Below are positions 1 through 11,689 of a DNA stretch of 23,318 nucleotides, one piece after another (position 1 is the first letter of the stretch; the number at the start of each line of letters is the position of its first letter). The stretch lies in NCBI GenBank assembly GCA_004151065.3, contig NWUY0304530473.1, positions 1 through 23,318 on the forward strand, read 5' to 3'. The position numbers were made by a program, and so were the translations under genes. The notes under the pieces are model-generated. The model did no database searches. It was given only the letters and a program-made list of their open reading frames with translations, and was not told the DNA's origin. The DNA is from Larix sibirica (lineage: Eukaryota; Streptophyta; Pinopsida; Pinales; Pinaceae).

Positions 1-1
1 C

Positions 2-235
2 TCTCTAATAGTCACTAGAGAAGCTAGAACCATCGTCAAAAGCATGAAAAGCCCCTCTTCCAAGAAGCACTCTCTTCTCTTCAGTATAGCCAAGGAATTC
101 AAAGATATCAGTTTTCTCCATATCCTGAGAGATCTCAATAGCCAGGCAGACATCATGGAAAACCTTGGCATCAAGCTCATTTATGGTACTTTAGATTGTG
201 ATCAGGTTCTTTCAGAAAATGTTTGGATCCCCTAA
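2..235 (+). pseudogene. C-terminal RNase H-like domain of a LINE reverse transcriptase (partial)
   Basis: An open frame enters from the left edge and ends at TAA (233-235). It reads SLIVTREARTIVKSM at the start, later KEFKDISFLHILRDLNSQAD and then NLGIKL. This pattern (a helix, then SF-HI-R-LN--AD-L---G) is that of the RNase H-like domain at the end of plant L1-type LINE ORF2 proteins. The Asp of the LNSQAD motif aligns with a conserved acidic residue of that domain. The rest of the protein lies outside the window, so whether the element is intact upstream cannot be judged. The frame is clean over 77 codons, so this copy is younger than the LINE at 3.7-8.1 kb. Confidence 0.6.
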
Positions 236-458
236 TGCTTGCTCCTCCTACCTTGGGTCGTTAGCCTCTCTATTAACTTTGGTTTTTATGAATTTTAATG
301 GGCATATTCAAAGTTTTTTTGGGGACTCTAAACATGCCCCGTCCTTCGAATCTATCCCAGATCCTCACACCATTCCTTCTTAATTACTCCAACCTATCTG
401 ATCAGTCCCCAAGCTAGATGGTCGACATGCATAGACTTGGAACGCTCTTAAAAAGTGA

Positions 459-1193
459 AGGGATGGCCGTCCTCCTCATTCACCTCAGAACGCTCTGGAT
501 TTATTGTTACGTTTTGGTCTCTCCTGGGATTTCACCGGCGACCTCTCTGTTTGGAGCAAGGGCTTCCTTATCTCTATGGCTCATCACTTCTCAGGGTCTC
601 CTTCTCATGAAGCCTGTGAGGTTTTTTCGAGATGTATTCGATGTAGAAAACCCCTTAGAAGCTCCGCAGGAGCGTACAATTGGCCCATTCTGTTGGATGA
701 AATGTATAATTGTGTGGAGATGGAGGACGAGCAGGCTATCCTCCCGGTGACCGAACCTCGTCATAAGCATGCTAGTTCTAAATGGACTCAAGGTTCTGGT
801 TAGAATCATGGCAGTGAGCATGATTTTGGGGTAATTATGGAACATTTCCACGACTTGGAAAGTCAAGTTCGGCTGGTAAGAAATGAAAATCTCGAATTCA
901 AATGGGCTTTAACCCGTCTCTTTACTTTGGCTCACGCGACCCACCTGGAAGTTAAGCATCACAACCGAAAAATAGCTGAGAAGGTTGAACACCTTGAATA
1001 AACCCTTGGACCTCTCTATCCTCACAAGGCAGGCAAGAATGCATTTTCTAAGGATGTTAGCAGCAAACTGGAAGCTCTCGGTAGGAACCTGGACAAGTTT
1101 AAATAAGACATGGCTCAAGCTGGCCTGCACACTATCAACAACGCTGGAAAGACTGGGACTGTAGAACCCGATGGTGATGTTCTGAACATCTGA
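459..1193 (+). pseudogene. Stop-ridden coiled-coil reading frame downstream of the LINE RNase H
   Basis: One frame stays coherent from 459 to a TGA at 1191-1193 with only three internal stops (TAG 801, TAA 999, TAA 1104). Between 840 and 998 it reads like a heptad-rich coiled coil (HDLESQVRLVRNENLEFKWA, later VKHHNRKIAEKVEHLE). Upstream are aromatic-rich segments such as LSWDFTGDLSVWSKG. I do not recognise the protein. It may be an extra ORF or captured gene in the 3' part of the LINE, or a separate older element. The absence of frameshifts suggests fairly recent decay. Confidence 0.4.
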
Positions 1194-1577
1194 CTGCGCT
1201 TTCCAATCTGACGGATGACTACACTTTGTTTTGGTCTCACTCTGCTCTTATCTATGTTTCTTTTTTTGGTCTACACAAGCTGGGAAGTTCCTGAGTTTTA
1301 TGCAGCATTTTGTTTTACTAGAAAGCTACAACTTACAGTTTTTTGTATAAGTTAAGCTCTTAGACATGTTCTTCTTCTACTTATACCTTCTCGGACAATT
1401 TGTAAGGTGCTACGGCATCCATAGACTAGGGAAATTCCATAGCAGTTATAAGCTTGTAAAGGATGAACAAGGCATGACGGATGCTATCCTTTTATGAGAG
1501 CAATCCTTTTGCTTTTCTCTGTAATTTTCGTTTTTCTATATAATCAAAGCTACTCAACCGTTTCTATTAAAAAAAAT

Positions 1578-2880
1578 AAATTACATATAATAAAGCTATA
1601 AAAATCATCAATACCTTTCATTATATATTTATCAAATTAATTCCTCATTTTATATTTAACATACATCAAATAACCATACAACATCTACCCTAAATGCCAC
1701 GTCTCCCTTCCTTGTGTTACATGCATTATTTCAAGGATAATCATCCATCTCACCACAATCAAAACCTTCCATATCAAAAAACCCTACCCTTTCTCAGGCC
1801 AAAAAACAATGCCCTCTCACTAAAGTCAAGGAAGAAGTGCATAACAATTATTCACACTAAAGGTCACATTTAGCATTACCTAAAGGAACCTTCTATAATG
1901 AAAACCAATTACTTACCATAGAGTAATGTGATATCTCGATTCCTCAATCCACCCTTGCAATATCACAATTAATTGATGCGTACTTGTAACTATCAAAGTC
2001 AACAAATGCACACCTAAATATACCCAATAAGGAGACGCCATAATAATCTAAATATACCCAATAAGGAGATGCCATAAAAAATATAAACCCAATAAGGAGA
2101 TGCCATAAGAATCTTGGTCCCGCATTGAAAAAGTACTTACAATAATGCAAATACTCATTTAGGCAAAAAGGAAAAACCTTCATCACAAGATGCTTTATCT
2201 CTATAATTTTCTATCAATTATCTTGATAAATGTATCAACTATGTCACATTAATTATCTTGATCAATTTTAAAATGGCATTCTTTAAAATAGTATGGATGA
2301 ACCAACAACAAACACTTATAGAAATTATACCCATCACACTTTTAATATTCATAGGTATAGACATGCACCCAATTAAACACCCACACTAAATAGAAACGTG
2401 GACTTCGATTCATGTTGGTATTGGATAGACTAGAAATATCTATTCTACAAAACAAAAAACAAAATAAAGAAATTCTTAAATATTATGATATGTAATATAA
2501 TCTATATGGTCAAAAGGTGGATATAAATGTGGTTTACATGCAAATCAACTTCCTCACATTATGGGAAAACCTATAGACACCACCGACATTTATACAACCA
2601 TACATCTTCCTTGAAGACACATTTAAGAAACCCTCTGAAACAAATATATATACCTGATTTAGTAGCAAGTATTTCATTATTAGCCCAAATTTCACTAATA
2701 ATGGTAAGAATCCATAAACAATATTCACCTATAATGATAAAAATAGCCAATAAACTTATAATTTCACACATAACCAATATATAGAATTAAATCTTCCTAA
2801 AAATACCTCAAACCACTATAAAATCCAAACATAGATACAGTCTACATGATAAATTGAAAGAGATCAAAAATTAGGCTATC
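1578..2880. other. AT-rich intergenic stretch without a recognisable gene
   Basis: No reading frame here resembles a known protein. The short frames at 1944-2186 and 2527-2784 have no coding character. The one clear structure is the tandem repeat at 2021-2110. Confidence 0.6.
2021..2110. repeat. Three-copy tandem repeat, 31-34 bp
   Basis: The unit CCCAATAAGGAGAYGCCATA recurs at 2023, 2057 and 2088 (spacings 34 and 31) with AT-rich linkers. Copies are nearly identical in the core. Confidence 0.85.
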
Positions 2881-3697
2881 AATTTTATCAAAGAAAGGAT
2901 AATCAAAGTGGTTGAAAGCATGGTGAAAATAATTATAGATAATATAAGAAAGATTATCTTCATTAAAGAAGATAGATTCAAGTGGAAAGATAACTGCTTA
3001 ATAAAATGTTATGGAGGCGACTCTTTTTCTTTTTCCAAATCATTGGTGATAAGTATCATAAAGGAAAATACCAAGTATGAGGGGGAGGCTCTACTAAGGT
3101 TTCTGATGTGGTGTGAAGTTTGAGACTATGTGTCATTTTCTCATATTAACTCCTAGCATATCATCTTCATTATCGATGTCTTTCTATCCTTGATATGTTG
3201 TAACCTTGATCACAAGGATAGTGGGGGCTTATTATAAATAGCTCAATGCCAAAATGACTCTTGGATTTTTAGATAACACCAAGAACTATAATAGTTATAG
3301 CAATGTTACCATCGAAGGTAACTTAGAAATTTTTACCCAAGGTCTACCATGAAATAATTATGACTCTAGCCTAGAATTGCTATTGATATTTCTATTAATG
3401 AATATGAATTAGCGTGTAAATGTCGTAGGGAATAAAACCTGTTGGTTTAGTTTGTCTAGAATGTATCACATGAAACTATTACTCATAACTATATTAGGGA
3501 TGTATGCAATCGAGATGGATGGTAGTGTCTGCAAACATGTCGTATAACCAAGGGATTATTTTTCTCCACTTTATTAAAAAATCCCATGTCCTAGAAATTA
3601 TTGGGCCCGGGAGGATATAGAATTGTAAGATACATGTGTTCTCTTCATGGTAGAAAGTATTCAAAGCTAACTAATAATCACAATTGTCTTGGGCCAA

Positions 3698-4128
3698 GTG
3701 TGCATTGATTTTCCAAGCCTCCCAATGCAACTATAGCCATTCTTAGAAAGGATTTTTCCCTCAATATATGGGTGGAATTACCATGAACATAAGCGATTCT
3801 TCAATCCTAGGCCTAAACATGATGTTTATCTCAAGCTTAACCTATATCAAGACCTGAAAGATTATATACCCATTCAGTATAGCCAGTAGGATGATTCACC
3901 AAGTTGCACATTACATTAATCTCTAAATATGTGTTTCACTACTAATGTTTCAATCAGCGTATGTGTGACATGTCTCCCATGCAGACCCCATAATCCCCAA
4001 CTAGTCCCAAAAACAACAATGTTATAGAAGGTGGATGGATTCAAGTGGTATTCAACAACAAAGTTAATGGGCCTCCTAAGGCCCCAACTCCCAAGGTTAT
4101 TATGCCAACTAGAACCTTTAGGCCTTAA
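3698..4128 (+). pseudogene. LINE ORF1-like (DUF4283 type) remnant
   Basis: From 3698 one frame reads VCIDFPSLPMQL, a stop, then PFLERIF and onward to about 3889 with no further stop, including LKLNLYQDLKDYIPIQ. The pattern VWI-FP-LP--LW is typical of the DUF4283 domain in plant LINE ORF1 or gag-like proteins, and the stop falls where a Trp is expected (TGG to TAG). At 4021-4128 an open frame gives EGGWIQVVFNNKVNGPPKAP, like the proline-rich tail after the zinc knuckle. A frame change lies between the two blocks. The ORF1 start was not located; it may lie within 2900-3690. Confidence 0.45.
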
Positions 4129-4399
4129 GCTCATATGGAAAACAGCCATGCTCCTCCTCTAGACTATGTTCCATCCCAATATGGAGTGACTCACAAATAT
4201 CATTCATCCCCACTATTATTGAATTTTCACAAATAAGATTGAACTAGCAGATCAATCAAGGATCCTTATCCCACTCACTTTATATGCTTGATTTAAACTA
4301 AGAAATTGTCTTGATAGTCTGAACTCCTTTGATACACTCCTTATCCTTGGAGAATGAGAGGGAGACACATGACCTTGTGGGTTCTTAATGAAATTTGTC

Positions 4400-4570
4400 A
4401 ATTTGAATGTATAGGGTTTAAGTGACCTTGGTAGAAAATCTATAGTGAAATTGATCATGTCTTCGGTTGGAAAGATGGATATTTTATGTTTATAGAAAGT
4501 TAAAAGTCTAGGTATTTTTCTTTGGATGACATTATTTGCTATATGTATGAGATCTAATTTTTGTTTCATA
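4400..4570 (+). pseudogene. LINE ORF2 endonuclease domain start (decayed)
   Basis: The frame at 4400 reads NLNV*GLSDLGRKSIVK, then GKMDILCL*KVKS. This matches the opening of plant L1 endonuclease domains: NVRGL with a following positively charged stretch, then D-x-x-CLQE-x-K. The two stops fall at positions normally Arg and Gln, and the Glu after the Gln is Lys here, so the catalytic strand is broken. Further stops follow and the frame is lost by about 4680. Confidence 0.55.
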
Positions 4571-7387
4571 TCATCTTGAATGAAACAGAAGGATTGCTAC
4601 CTTAGTTTTCCCTCAATTTTTTGGTGTAGTTATTGATTGGATGTTAACCTACTCATAGAATTATGTGTATTATTTTAAATCTTAAAGGTTGGATTTTTGG
4701 CACTAACCAATAAGTATACTCTAATGAGTTGAGAAAATAAGAAACATATTAGTATTATATTATTGATGAGCTTTCAAATGCTCCTTCAAGGCAAGTATGT
4801 GGTGACTCACTGATATGGCTGAAAAGCTAGAGGGTAAATAAGGATACTACTTGAGAGAGTCATGTATAGAAAGTAAGAATCTTGGATATCTCTCAAATCC
4901 CATGTTGGGATACCAAACATGTATTGACTTTATGACTGCTTCAAGTTTTGGTTAACCCAGAATAATTTTCATGGGCACTAGAAAATAAATTTGAAGTGTT
5001 TTTTACTTTGAACCCTCTAGACACGTGATTGTGAAGGTTGATGTCACTCTATAACCACCAATGAATTGACTTTATTTTTTTGAGGACTGCATAATATGAA
5101 TATGCATAGAACATGATATTTTATTAATGTATCCCACTTGTAGAGACTTGGATTCCTTTCATGTATTAATATTATTTGGAACCTTCTTATATAGCTCCAT
5201 GGAGAATATGAGTGGTTCATTTGGTGGCTTGACTCCATCCCTCATAATGTATCCTTTCTAAGTGGTTATGGTCATTAAATTGTGCCAACCATATAACACA
5301 ACCAACACTAGATTTCCATAGAACTTGAAGAAATTTTTAAGGACCTATAATGTATCCATCCATTTTGATCAAGAAAATCAAGTGTAAATTGCTAAGTTGT
5401 GCCACCTCCTAAGAGTTGATGAAGCTTGTCAAACTAGGGGAGCTTAGTTTTGATCTTAGAATTACATGCCTAAATAAGGGGATACACCAACAAAGACTTT
5501 ATTTAAATTCCTATCAATCAAGGACGTAAGAGAGTAGTTTTCTACCCTTGAAATTGTAATGTATCATGGAAAAAATAATGGTTGACCATGAGTTTGTCTC
5601 CTATTACACAATCAAGGTTCAATCCCAAGAACCTGTGGAGGAAATAAGGATGGACATGGAACATTTCCTTAATATGGTACCAATTAAGGTGATATAAGAA
5701 TAGAAGAGGGAATTTGATCAAGCATTTCCTTGAATGAGATAATAGGAACCTCGTAGGAAATTTTAAGGATAAAATAACTACGATTTATGGCTCTCCATGA
5801 TAATTCTACAAGATCAAGTGTGAATTTATCAAGTTGAACCTACTACAACATTAAAAAGAATCCTTGAGGAATCAATCTCTTGGTGTTGATATTAACTTTT
5901 AAATAGGCCAGCTTGTTTCATTCCATTATGCAAGGTTTCTCATTAGTTCAATACTTGTATGCTTTGGCCTCATAAGCAGTAGTTTATTTGTTGCGTCGAA
6001 AGGTGAGGACAATCCTTGTCAAGGGAATCCCACTGCTTGAGCCTAGCTCTACACAACCATTGAATCACCACTTCACATATGATTTAATTATTACCATTAT
6101 ATAAGGTTATATCCCCTAGGAGAATAATATACGCTTCCTTCATTTTACCTTGCTTTTGGATCCAAAATTCAATGGCACAAAATGTTATACTATGGGTAGA
6201 ATCCAAAATCAATTCCAGATTGTTTGGCCACTCAAATTCAAACTTGGGTCCAACAAAGGAAAGTGTTTAAATTCCCCAACATTTGGTGTGTCTTCCAATC
6301 CTCTCCTAAATAATTATGGGAGATGGTTGTGCAAAGAGTGGAGAAAATATTGAAAGATGGAGAATAAGAATCTTGGAAATGAGAAGCAAGCTATAAATTT
6401 ATACCAGAATTTTCATAACGACTCATGGATGTTTCCCTTTTGTTTCTTTCCTTCCAAATTGTCCTATCGAATCCTTGAAAACGATCCCAATAATTCCATG
6501 GGACATAAATGCTAATGGTAAATGATTGCATGGGGTCAGTTGGGAACATTATTGTACCCCATGAGAATAAAGAGGTTAGGGTACTATTAAACAAGAACTC
6601 ACGGTCAAGATCTTTATGCCAAGTGGGTTGTGAGGACCTTTGGTGGGAATGAAGTCTAGAATGTGCTTCTTAGACATCAAATCTACAAAGCAACTTGGGA
6701 ATGACAGAAACCCTAATAGGGTTTTTTTTTAATTTGTTGGTCACCCTTGCATAAGTGAAAGTTGGTAGAACTTGTGTTCTTTGGGAGGCTTAGGAGGGCA
6801 TAAAGTCATTTTTGTCTTAGAGGGAAGTCTCCCTTTGAAGTGCCATCATGTGTTTTCATGATCATTTCTTAAGGTAGTCCCCACTCTTCTTGCATGAAGG
6901 AAATATCTTGGCTAAATGGCCTAACTATGGGCCTTGAAACTATTTAAGGGAAGCATACAATGGACCAAAACTCTGGTGGATAAACAAATGACGAAATGGT
7001 TCCCTTGGTTGGGGATTAAAAAAAATCAATCAGGCCATCGCTAATAATTTTATCCTTAAATGGGAGAAAAACTTCAATCCATATGACATTGTCCTTAGTT
7101 TGGGCATCTAGCTTCTAAAACATGGTGGAAACACTAGCAATGTGGTCATGTTACAACATATACCAAGTATAAACTAGCATTTGATTATAAATGGATCTAC
7201 TTCAACCCTATGCTAGAAGGTTGACCAAATAAGATATAGTAAATGAAATCCATGAAAAAATAGACTTGGTCGTACACACTAAAGAGTCTATGGAATTTGA
7301 TGTTGAAACCAAAAATTCCTTGTGGTTTAACAATGAAGTTTTTCCAATCGGGAAAAGCCCCTCTTCTTGGGAATTCAAAACATTTAT

Positions 7388-7440
7388 TGCCCTGAATGCG
7401 GGGTGAGTTGATATTGTGAAGCATTTATTTGGTATTGTCC
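7388..7440 (+). pseudogene. Zinc-binding (zf-RVT) motif of the same LINE
   Basis: CPECG is read at 7388-7402 and VDIVKHLF at 7407-7430 in a different frame, with WYCP in yet another register overlapping it. Together they match the C-x2-C ... H-x(3-4)-C pattern of the zf-RVT domain near the C-terminus of plant LINE reverse transcriptases. Small frameshifts inside the motif show it is not functional. The distance from the endonuclease start (about 3.0 kb) fits an L1 ORF2. Confidence 0.45.
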
Positions 7441-7574
7441 CTTATCCAATTTTGTGTGTTCCTTAGAAGGATTATTATGTCATTCCTACCTATAAGCATC
7501 CATCACATGGAATGTTGTTGTGTTACTTGATCAATTTATTTAGTACGTAGAGATTAACTCTATGGGGACATGCA

Positions 7575-7796
7575 TTTTTTTTCCAAGGAAAACCTCACAG
7601 GGAAACCCAAGGGATGCTTCTCCACATTCATGGATGGAATCCTTAGTAAACCCATTATTGTAGACCAATGCACCCACCAGTGTAAAGTAGTGCACCTTAA
7701 CTAGGGGGATTTGAACTAGGAACCTCTTGGCACAAAACTAGACAAATGCCCCATTACATTAGCAACAACTAGTTGAGCTAACCCCTTGGTCTAGCT
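7575..7796 (-). mobile_element. tRNA-derived SINE nested in the LINE
   Basis: On the minus strand, box A TTAGCTCAACTAG (7781-7769) precedes a box B-like AGTTCAAATCC (7717-7707), preceded by GTGCCAAGAGGTTCC. A unique body follows, ending in an A8 run (T8 on the + strand, 7575-7582). That is the layout of a plant tRNA-derived SINE of about 220 bp. The A/B box spacing is longer than in a tRNA gene, so a functional tRNA is unlikely. Flanks show only a weak imperfect direct repeat (GGGGACATGCA against TTGGACACTTA), perhaps an eroded target-site duplication. Confidence 0.65.
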
Positions 7797-7805
7797 TGGA
7801 CACTT

Positions 7806-7931
7806 AATCCCATTGAAGTCCTTTACTTTATTTGGAAAATGCATAATGATGTTGTTTTTTATGGTAATGATTCATCTCACACATTCTCTTGGTATGAAAT
7901 CGCACTTACACATGTGAATATGTCCTTGTAG
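7806..7931 (+). pseudogene. C-terminal segment of the LINE protein, beyond the SINE
   Basis: The frame at 7806 reads NPIEVLYFIWKMHNDVVFYG, then WYEIALTHVN, ending in TAG. It matches the segment after the zinc motif in plant LINE proteins (a W-x-x-WK-x-RN---F pattern). It is separated from the zinc motif at 7388-7440 by the minus-strand SINE, so this part of the coding region appears split by that insertion. Confidence 0.45.
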
Positions 7932-8149
7932 ATAATTGTGTGAGGAAACAATATATGCATGGAGATGGACCACTTACAACATCTTATGGAATTATGAACT
8001 ATGGCCCCATGTATGATGATACAAGCACACATTGGCTCTTCTCAGTGCTAATGATCTCAATCACACTATAGTGGCTTCCATTAAGTAGGGAAACATGTTC
8101 AAGAAATACATGAACACACTTATAGTTGGGATACTACCTTGAATAATAA

Positions 8150-9575
8150 TGACGTAATGTATGAATCTATCCCTTTTTATCTCAAAGGATCCAAATTCCC
8201 CCAACCTACTCGTGATGGCTAGGACTCTAGTTGGTTGTTGATTCCCTCTCGATCAATGGCTAGGACCCTATCCCAAATGACCATAATGATCCCCTCCCCA
8301 CTATGGAAATGTTGATTAGTTTTTTTTTATGTATTAAGATATCTACTAGTGTGTGGCACCTCAAACTTTGATATGGTATTTTTTTGTTAGTGATTGTATG
8401 TTCTTGAGTGTTTTGTCTTAAAAGAATCTAATTTTGAGTATTTGATATTGTTATTATAATTCTTGTAGTGGTTGCATGTGCACCCTTCCATTCTTTTGGT
8501 GGGTTTGAATTGAGGTTCAAAACCTATCTCCATTAGAGTTGTTGATTTTGATTGTGGTTATTATAAGGCAATGGGGCATGTTTCCATTGTGCACTGAGGC
8601 TATCATTAGGACCCAACAAGTGGAGGAGTGGGCATAGTTTCATCTATGGGTAGTGAAGGGAAGAAGACAATGATGTAGGACAAGGGAGGCTTAAGAATTA
8701 TTTCATACATCATTTAAGTATAAGGAGGGGAGTGGGGTGCATGGATGATGGAAACATGATGGGGTTCTAGAGTTTGGATCAAAGGATGGCTATGAGGAGT
8801 GCATGGGTGATGGAAACATGACGGGGTTCTAAAGTTGGGATCAAAGGATGGTCAGGAGGGGTGCATGACGTATCAGTGGAACTACAATGTGGATGGAAAG
8901 AAATAGAAATAGAAATATGAAATAGGATTTATGTTGATCATTGGATGAGCAGAGGAAGATTGCTCCTCAAAAATTGGTGTTTGTATAGAGGGTTTATCTT
9001 TATTAGAAAGGATTGATATGAGCATTAAGATATATAGGTGGTGGAAGGCATAGAGTGAACTATGAACATCCTTCAAGTTTGGGAAGGGAATAAAGGGATA
9101 TTAGTTCAATACAATTCATTAGGTGGGCACAAGGGTCACTAGGAAAAGAGGAGAGAGGGATTGAGAATGCCCTTGAACTTGGAGTGAATGGTGGTGTACA
9201 TTGTATCGGCAATGCAAGAATTGTCTATGAATGTGTACTGGATATATTGGAGGTTGCAAATATCATCTAGCAATCATGTCTAGTGGCCATCATCATCTCC
9301 TTTTCTACAAAATCATTTTCTCTACTCGTAGTGGATGGCATAAATGGCATAATTGATGAATTCTAGTGCAACTACTTTGTAGGTGCCCTCTACAAAGAAT
9401 ATTTAAGAGGGTGGTGAAATCTAACACCGCAACCTACTTTATTCTAGGAGTTATGTAAGACATATTTCATAAAGTTATTAAATTACAACCATAATAATCA
9501 TACATTCTCTACCACTTATGTAGCCTTGCATATTAACAATCAAGTATGTCCACCATCAAGACTATTAATTTCTAT
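8150..9575. other. Non-coding stretch after the LINE
   Basis: No recognisable gene. The first few hundred bases may be LINE 3' UTR (T-rich runs near 8320-8390). The only clear structure is the 62-bp tandem repeat at 8729-8868. Confidence 0.5.
8729..8868. repeat. 62-bp tandem repeat, about 2.2 copies
   Basis: GTGCATGG begins at 8737 and 8799, and a third GTGCATG starts at 8861, at an exact period of 62. Inside each unit GATGGAAACATGAYGGGGTT and GATCAAAGGATGG recur, with a few substitutions. Confidence 0.85.
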
Positions 9576-9841
9576 GCCTCTCCAAGATCTTACCATAAAT
9601 ATCACCCAATGCTTTGATCAACTAGAACAACAAATATTCCATGTCCATAAACTCATTGATGACATTTTTTTAAGATATGCTCTATTAAGATATTCCTTGT
9701 TCTTCTAAGCCTCTTCGTGATCTTACCATAAATATTACCCAGTGCTTCCAATGCTTCCAATGATTAGGACAAAAAATATTTGATGTCCATCTATTGTCCA
9801 TAAACTCATTCATGACATTTGTGCTAAGCTACACTCCATTA
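9576..9841. repeat. 133-bp tandem duplication
   Basis: GCCTCTYC..GATCTTACCATAAATAT starts at 9576 and 9709. Both copies go on to TGTCCATAAACTCATT and end at CTCYATT. Small indels separate the copies, so the event is old. Confidence 0.75.
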
Positions 9842-10220
9842 ATGTGTGTATATGCTCCTTGCCTCCAAACTCTTTGCACCTGCCTTGTATGCCACCTTAT
9901 GACAACCTAAAGTCTATAGTCTTCCCTAGTGTATGGATACCAAGTTCTCATGTGGCTTCATAGGAATCCCATGCACCCTGTCATATTGGTTCCATTTTGA
10001 TCTCAATGAGACGATTATGAAAAACCTAACCATTGTCCCCTATAAGTAGTCACAAATGACCTCTTAAATCATCTTGTTCATCCACATGAGCCCCCTTCTT
10101 GTTGCTATCTTAAGTTCTTGTTTCCATCCACCTCAAGCGTGGCCACTTGTTCCCCATGCTTTCTTTCTGATCCCCCCACCACCACAACTTGCCATGTTCC
10201 TTTATCATTTAGCTCATGGA
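9842..10220. other. Non-coding stretch between repeats
   Basis: No recognisable gene or mobile element. The sequence is C-rich on the + strand (several CCCCC runs near 10170-10280), unlike the AT-rich flanks. Confidence 0.5.
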
Positions 10221-11689
10221 CCTTGTCAACATACTAAACAACTATGACATGTCCTCCGAGAATCAAACCCCCACCAAGCCCCCCCTACCAACCCTCCCCA
10301 AAGCCATGATCCCATCCCAACACATATTGCTTTTTCCATCAACCTTCCTAACACAATGCAACCAAGTATGGTCTTGCTTGATGCATACACTCTACTTATA
10401 TAGTTCAGTGGGAACATAGTGACACCTTATTGACATGCTCAAGACACATGCAATGGAATGATATAGTGGATTCATAAACCTAACAACTATTCCATGTTAA
10501 TGGCGATATGTCTCAGTTGGATACTAACTATAAGGGAGAAACCCTCCTTCAACACCATTTTTCTCACTATTAAACGCATCAATGGGGACAAGTAGTTAAA
10601 TGAATATATATTAATCTAGATTTGAATACCTTGTGTTCCATGACAATATTAAAATTGTCTTCACAACTCAAATTTCCCTTTCCACTAATAGGGAGCACTT
10701 CTACAAAAGATAAGACACTAAATGTAGAGGATTTAGAAAAAAGGTCAAATAGAAATGAAAATATTGCAACATTAACAGCACGAAGGAATCCCCGCAATTA
10801 TACAGTGACATCAATCATTCTCCTCTCTCATGTTGCTTTCTTTTCACTAGTTAAATTTCTCATTTGCTCTCTCACATTTTGCTCTTATTTTCAATGTTCA
10901 AATTATTATTTTTTTACTCATGTTATGGTAGAATTTTTTACCCATCTCTTATACGCTACCATGCAAAGGTGCCTTCCACCTATTGTGTGATCCTAATTTT
11001 TCCCTAGAACCAACTCTCCATGATGCAACCATATTTTATGGAGTAGCACACATTCATGCCTTGTGCACCTGCACAAGGAACCCTCTTGGCCCCTACATCA
11101 CACCAATCTATAATTGCACCATCTATGCCCTTGAGTTAAATGAGTTCAAGATTTACTAATCCTTTTACCAATTTGTAATTCATGATTTTCATACTTGGGC
11201 CCTAACTACCTGGCACATCTATTTCACTCCCAATACTCTTGCATGCTTGGCCTTATCATTGGAATCCATTTAATTGCCCTAAAAGACCCTTCTCAATTCA
11301 TAAATGATGATGATTTATTGCATACCCATCCACTAAATTGACATAGAAGAATATTTTGTCACTTCCACTTTTGTGATGTGCAACAATGCCTACAACATCT
11401 TCTTCATCTTAATCCTCCACCTCTTTGATCATGCACCCATTGATGATCTTCCACTTGTCAACATTTGCTCACTGCATATTTCTATAACGTATCTTGACCC
11501 TATTAGTTGCATAATGTTTTCCCTCTATTAGTGAACTCTTATAGTTTATGACTTTGTGCATTACAAATGCTTTTTTCAGATAGAATCAATCTAACGTATT
11601 TTCTTTGAAGTTGCCTACTCTTATATGGAACAATATCTTTGTCCTAACTTTGATTCCATCATGTTAGTGACACCCATATATTTTTTGCA
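10221..11689. repeat. Large tandem duplication, copy A (about 1.4 kb)
   Basis: Copy A aligns to the next block along its whole length. Anchors are CAACATACTA (about 10228 and 11697), TGAATACC (10623 and 12081), CATTCTCCTCTCTC (10816 and 12268), CCCTAGAACC (11002 and 12471), TCTTGACCCTATTAG (11492 and 12873) and TTCTTTGAAG (11601 and 12973). The offset drifts from 1469 to 1372 through indels. Short frames such as 10622-10990 are not kept open between copies, so I see no coding constraint. The unit is not recognised as any known element; no LTR, terminal repeat or tRNA primer site was seen. Confidence 0.8.

Larger units (their letters stand above)
1..1577 (+). mobile_element. 3' portion of a LINE-like retroelement, truncated by the window edge
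   Basis: The stretch runs from the RNase H-like domain through a long 3' region to an A8 run at 1569-1576 that follows a T-rich leader (TTTTCG..TTTCTATT). That is the usual look of a plant LINE 3' terminus. The bases after the A-run turn sharply AT-rich, consistent with an element boundary. Target-site duplication cannot be tested because the 5' end is outside the window. Confidence 0.5.
3698..8150 (+). mobile_element. Decayed L1-type LINE (ORF1 and ORF2 remnants)
   Basis: The order ORF1-like, endonuclease, zf-RVT and C-terminal segment, all on the + strand and at the expected distances, supports one full-length-type LINE. I could not point to the reverse transcriptase core between about 5000 and 7300; stops and shifts are too many. 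The region is very poor in CG dinucleotides. Neither end is sharp: the 5' end may lie near 2900 and the 3' end may be as far as 8550. Confidence 0.5.

Noticed and set aside
4252-4569. Minus-strand 105-codon open frame
   Set aside because: It lies antisense to the LINE endonuclease remnant and has no family resemblance.
7583-7790. Functional tRNA gene in the SINE
   Set aside because: Box A to box B spacing is too long, box B has substitutions, and a long body with an A-tail follows.
10622-10990. + strand 122-codon open frame in copy A
   Set aside because: It is not preserved in copy B and has no recognisable domain.
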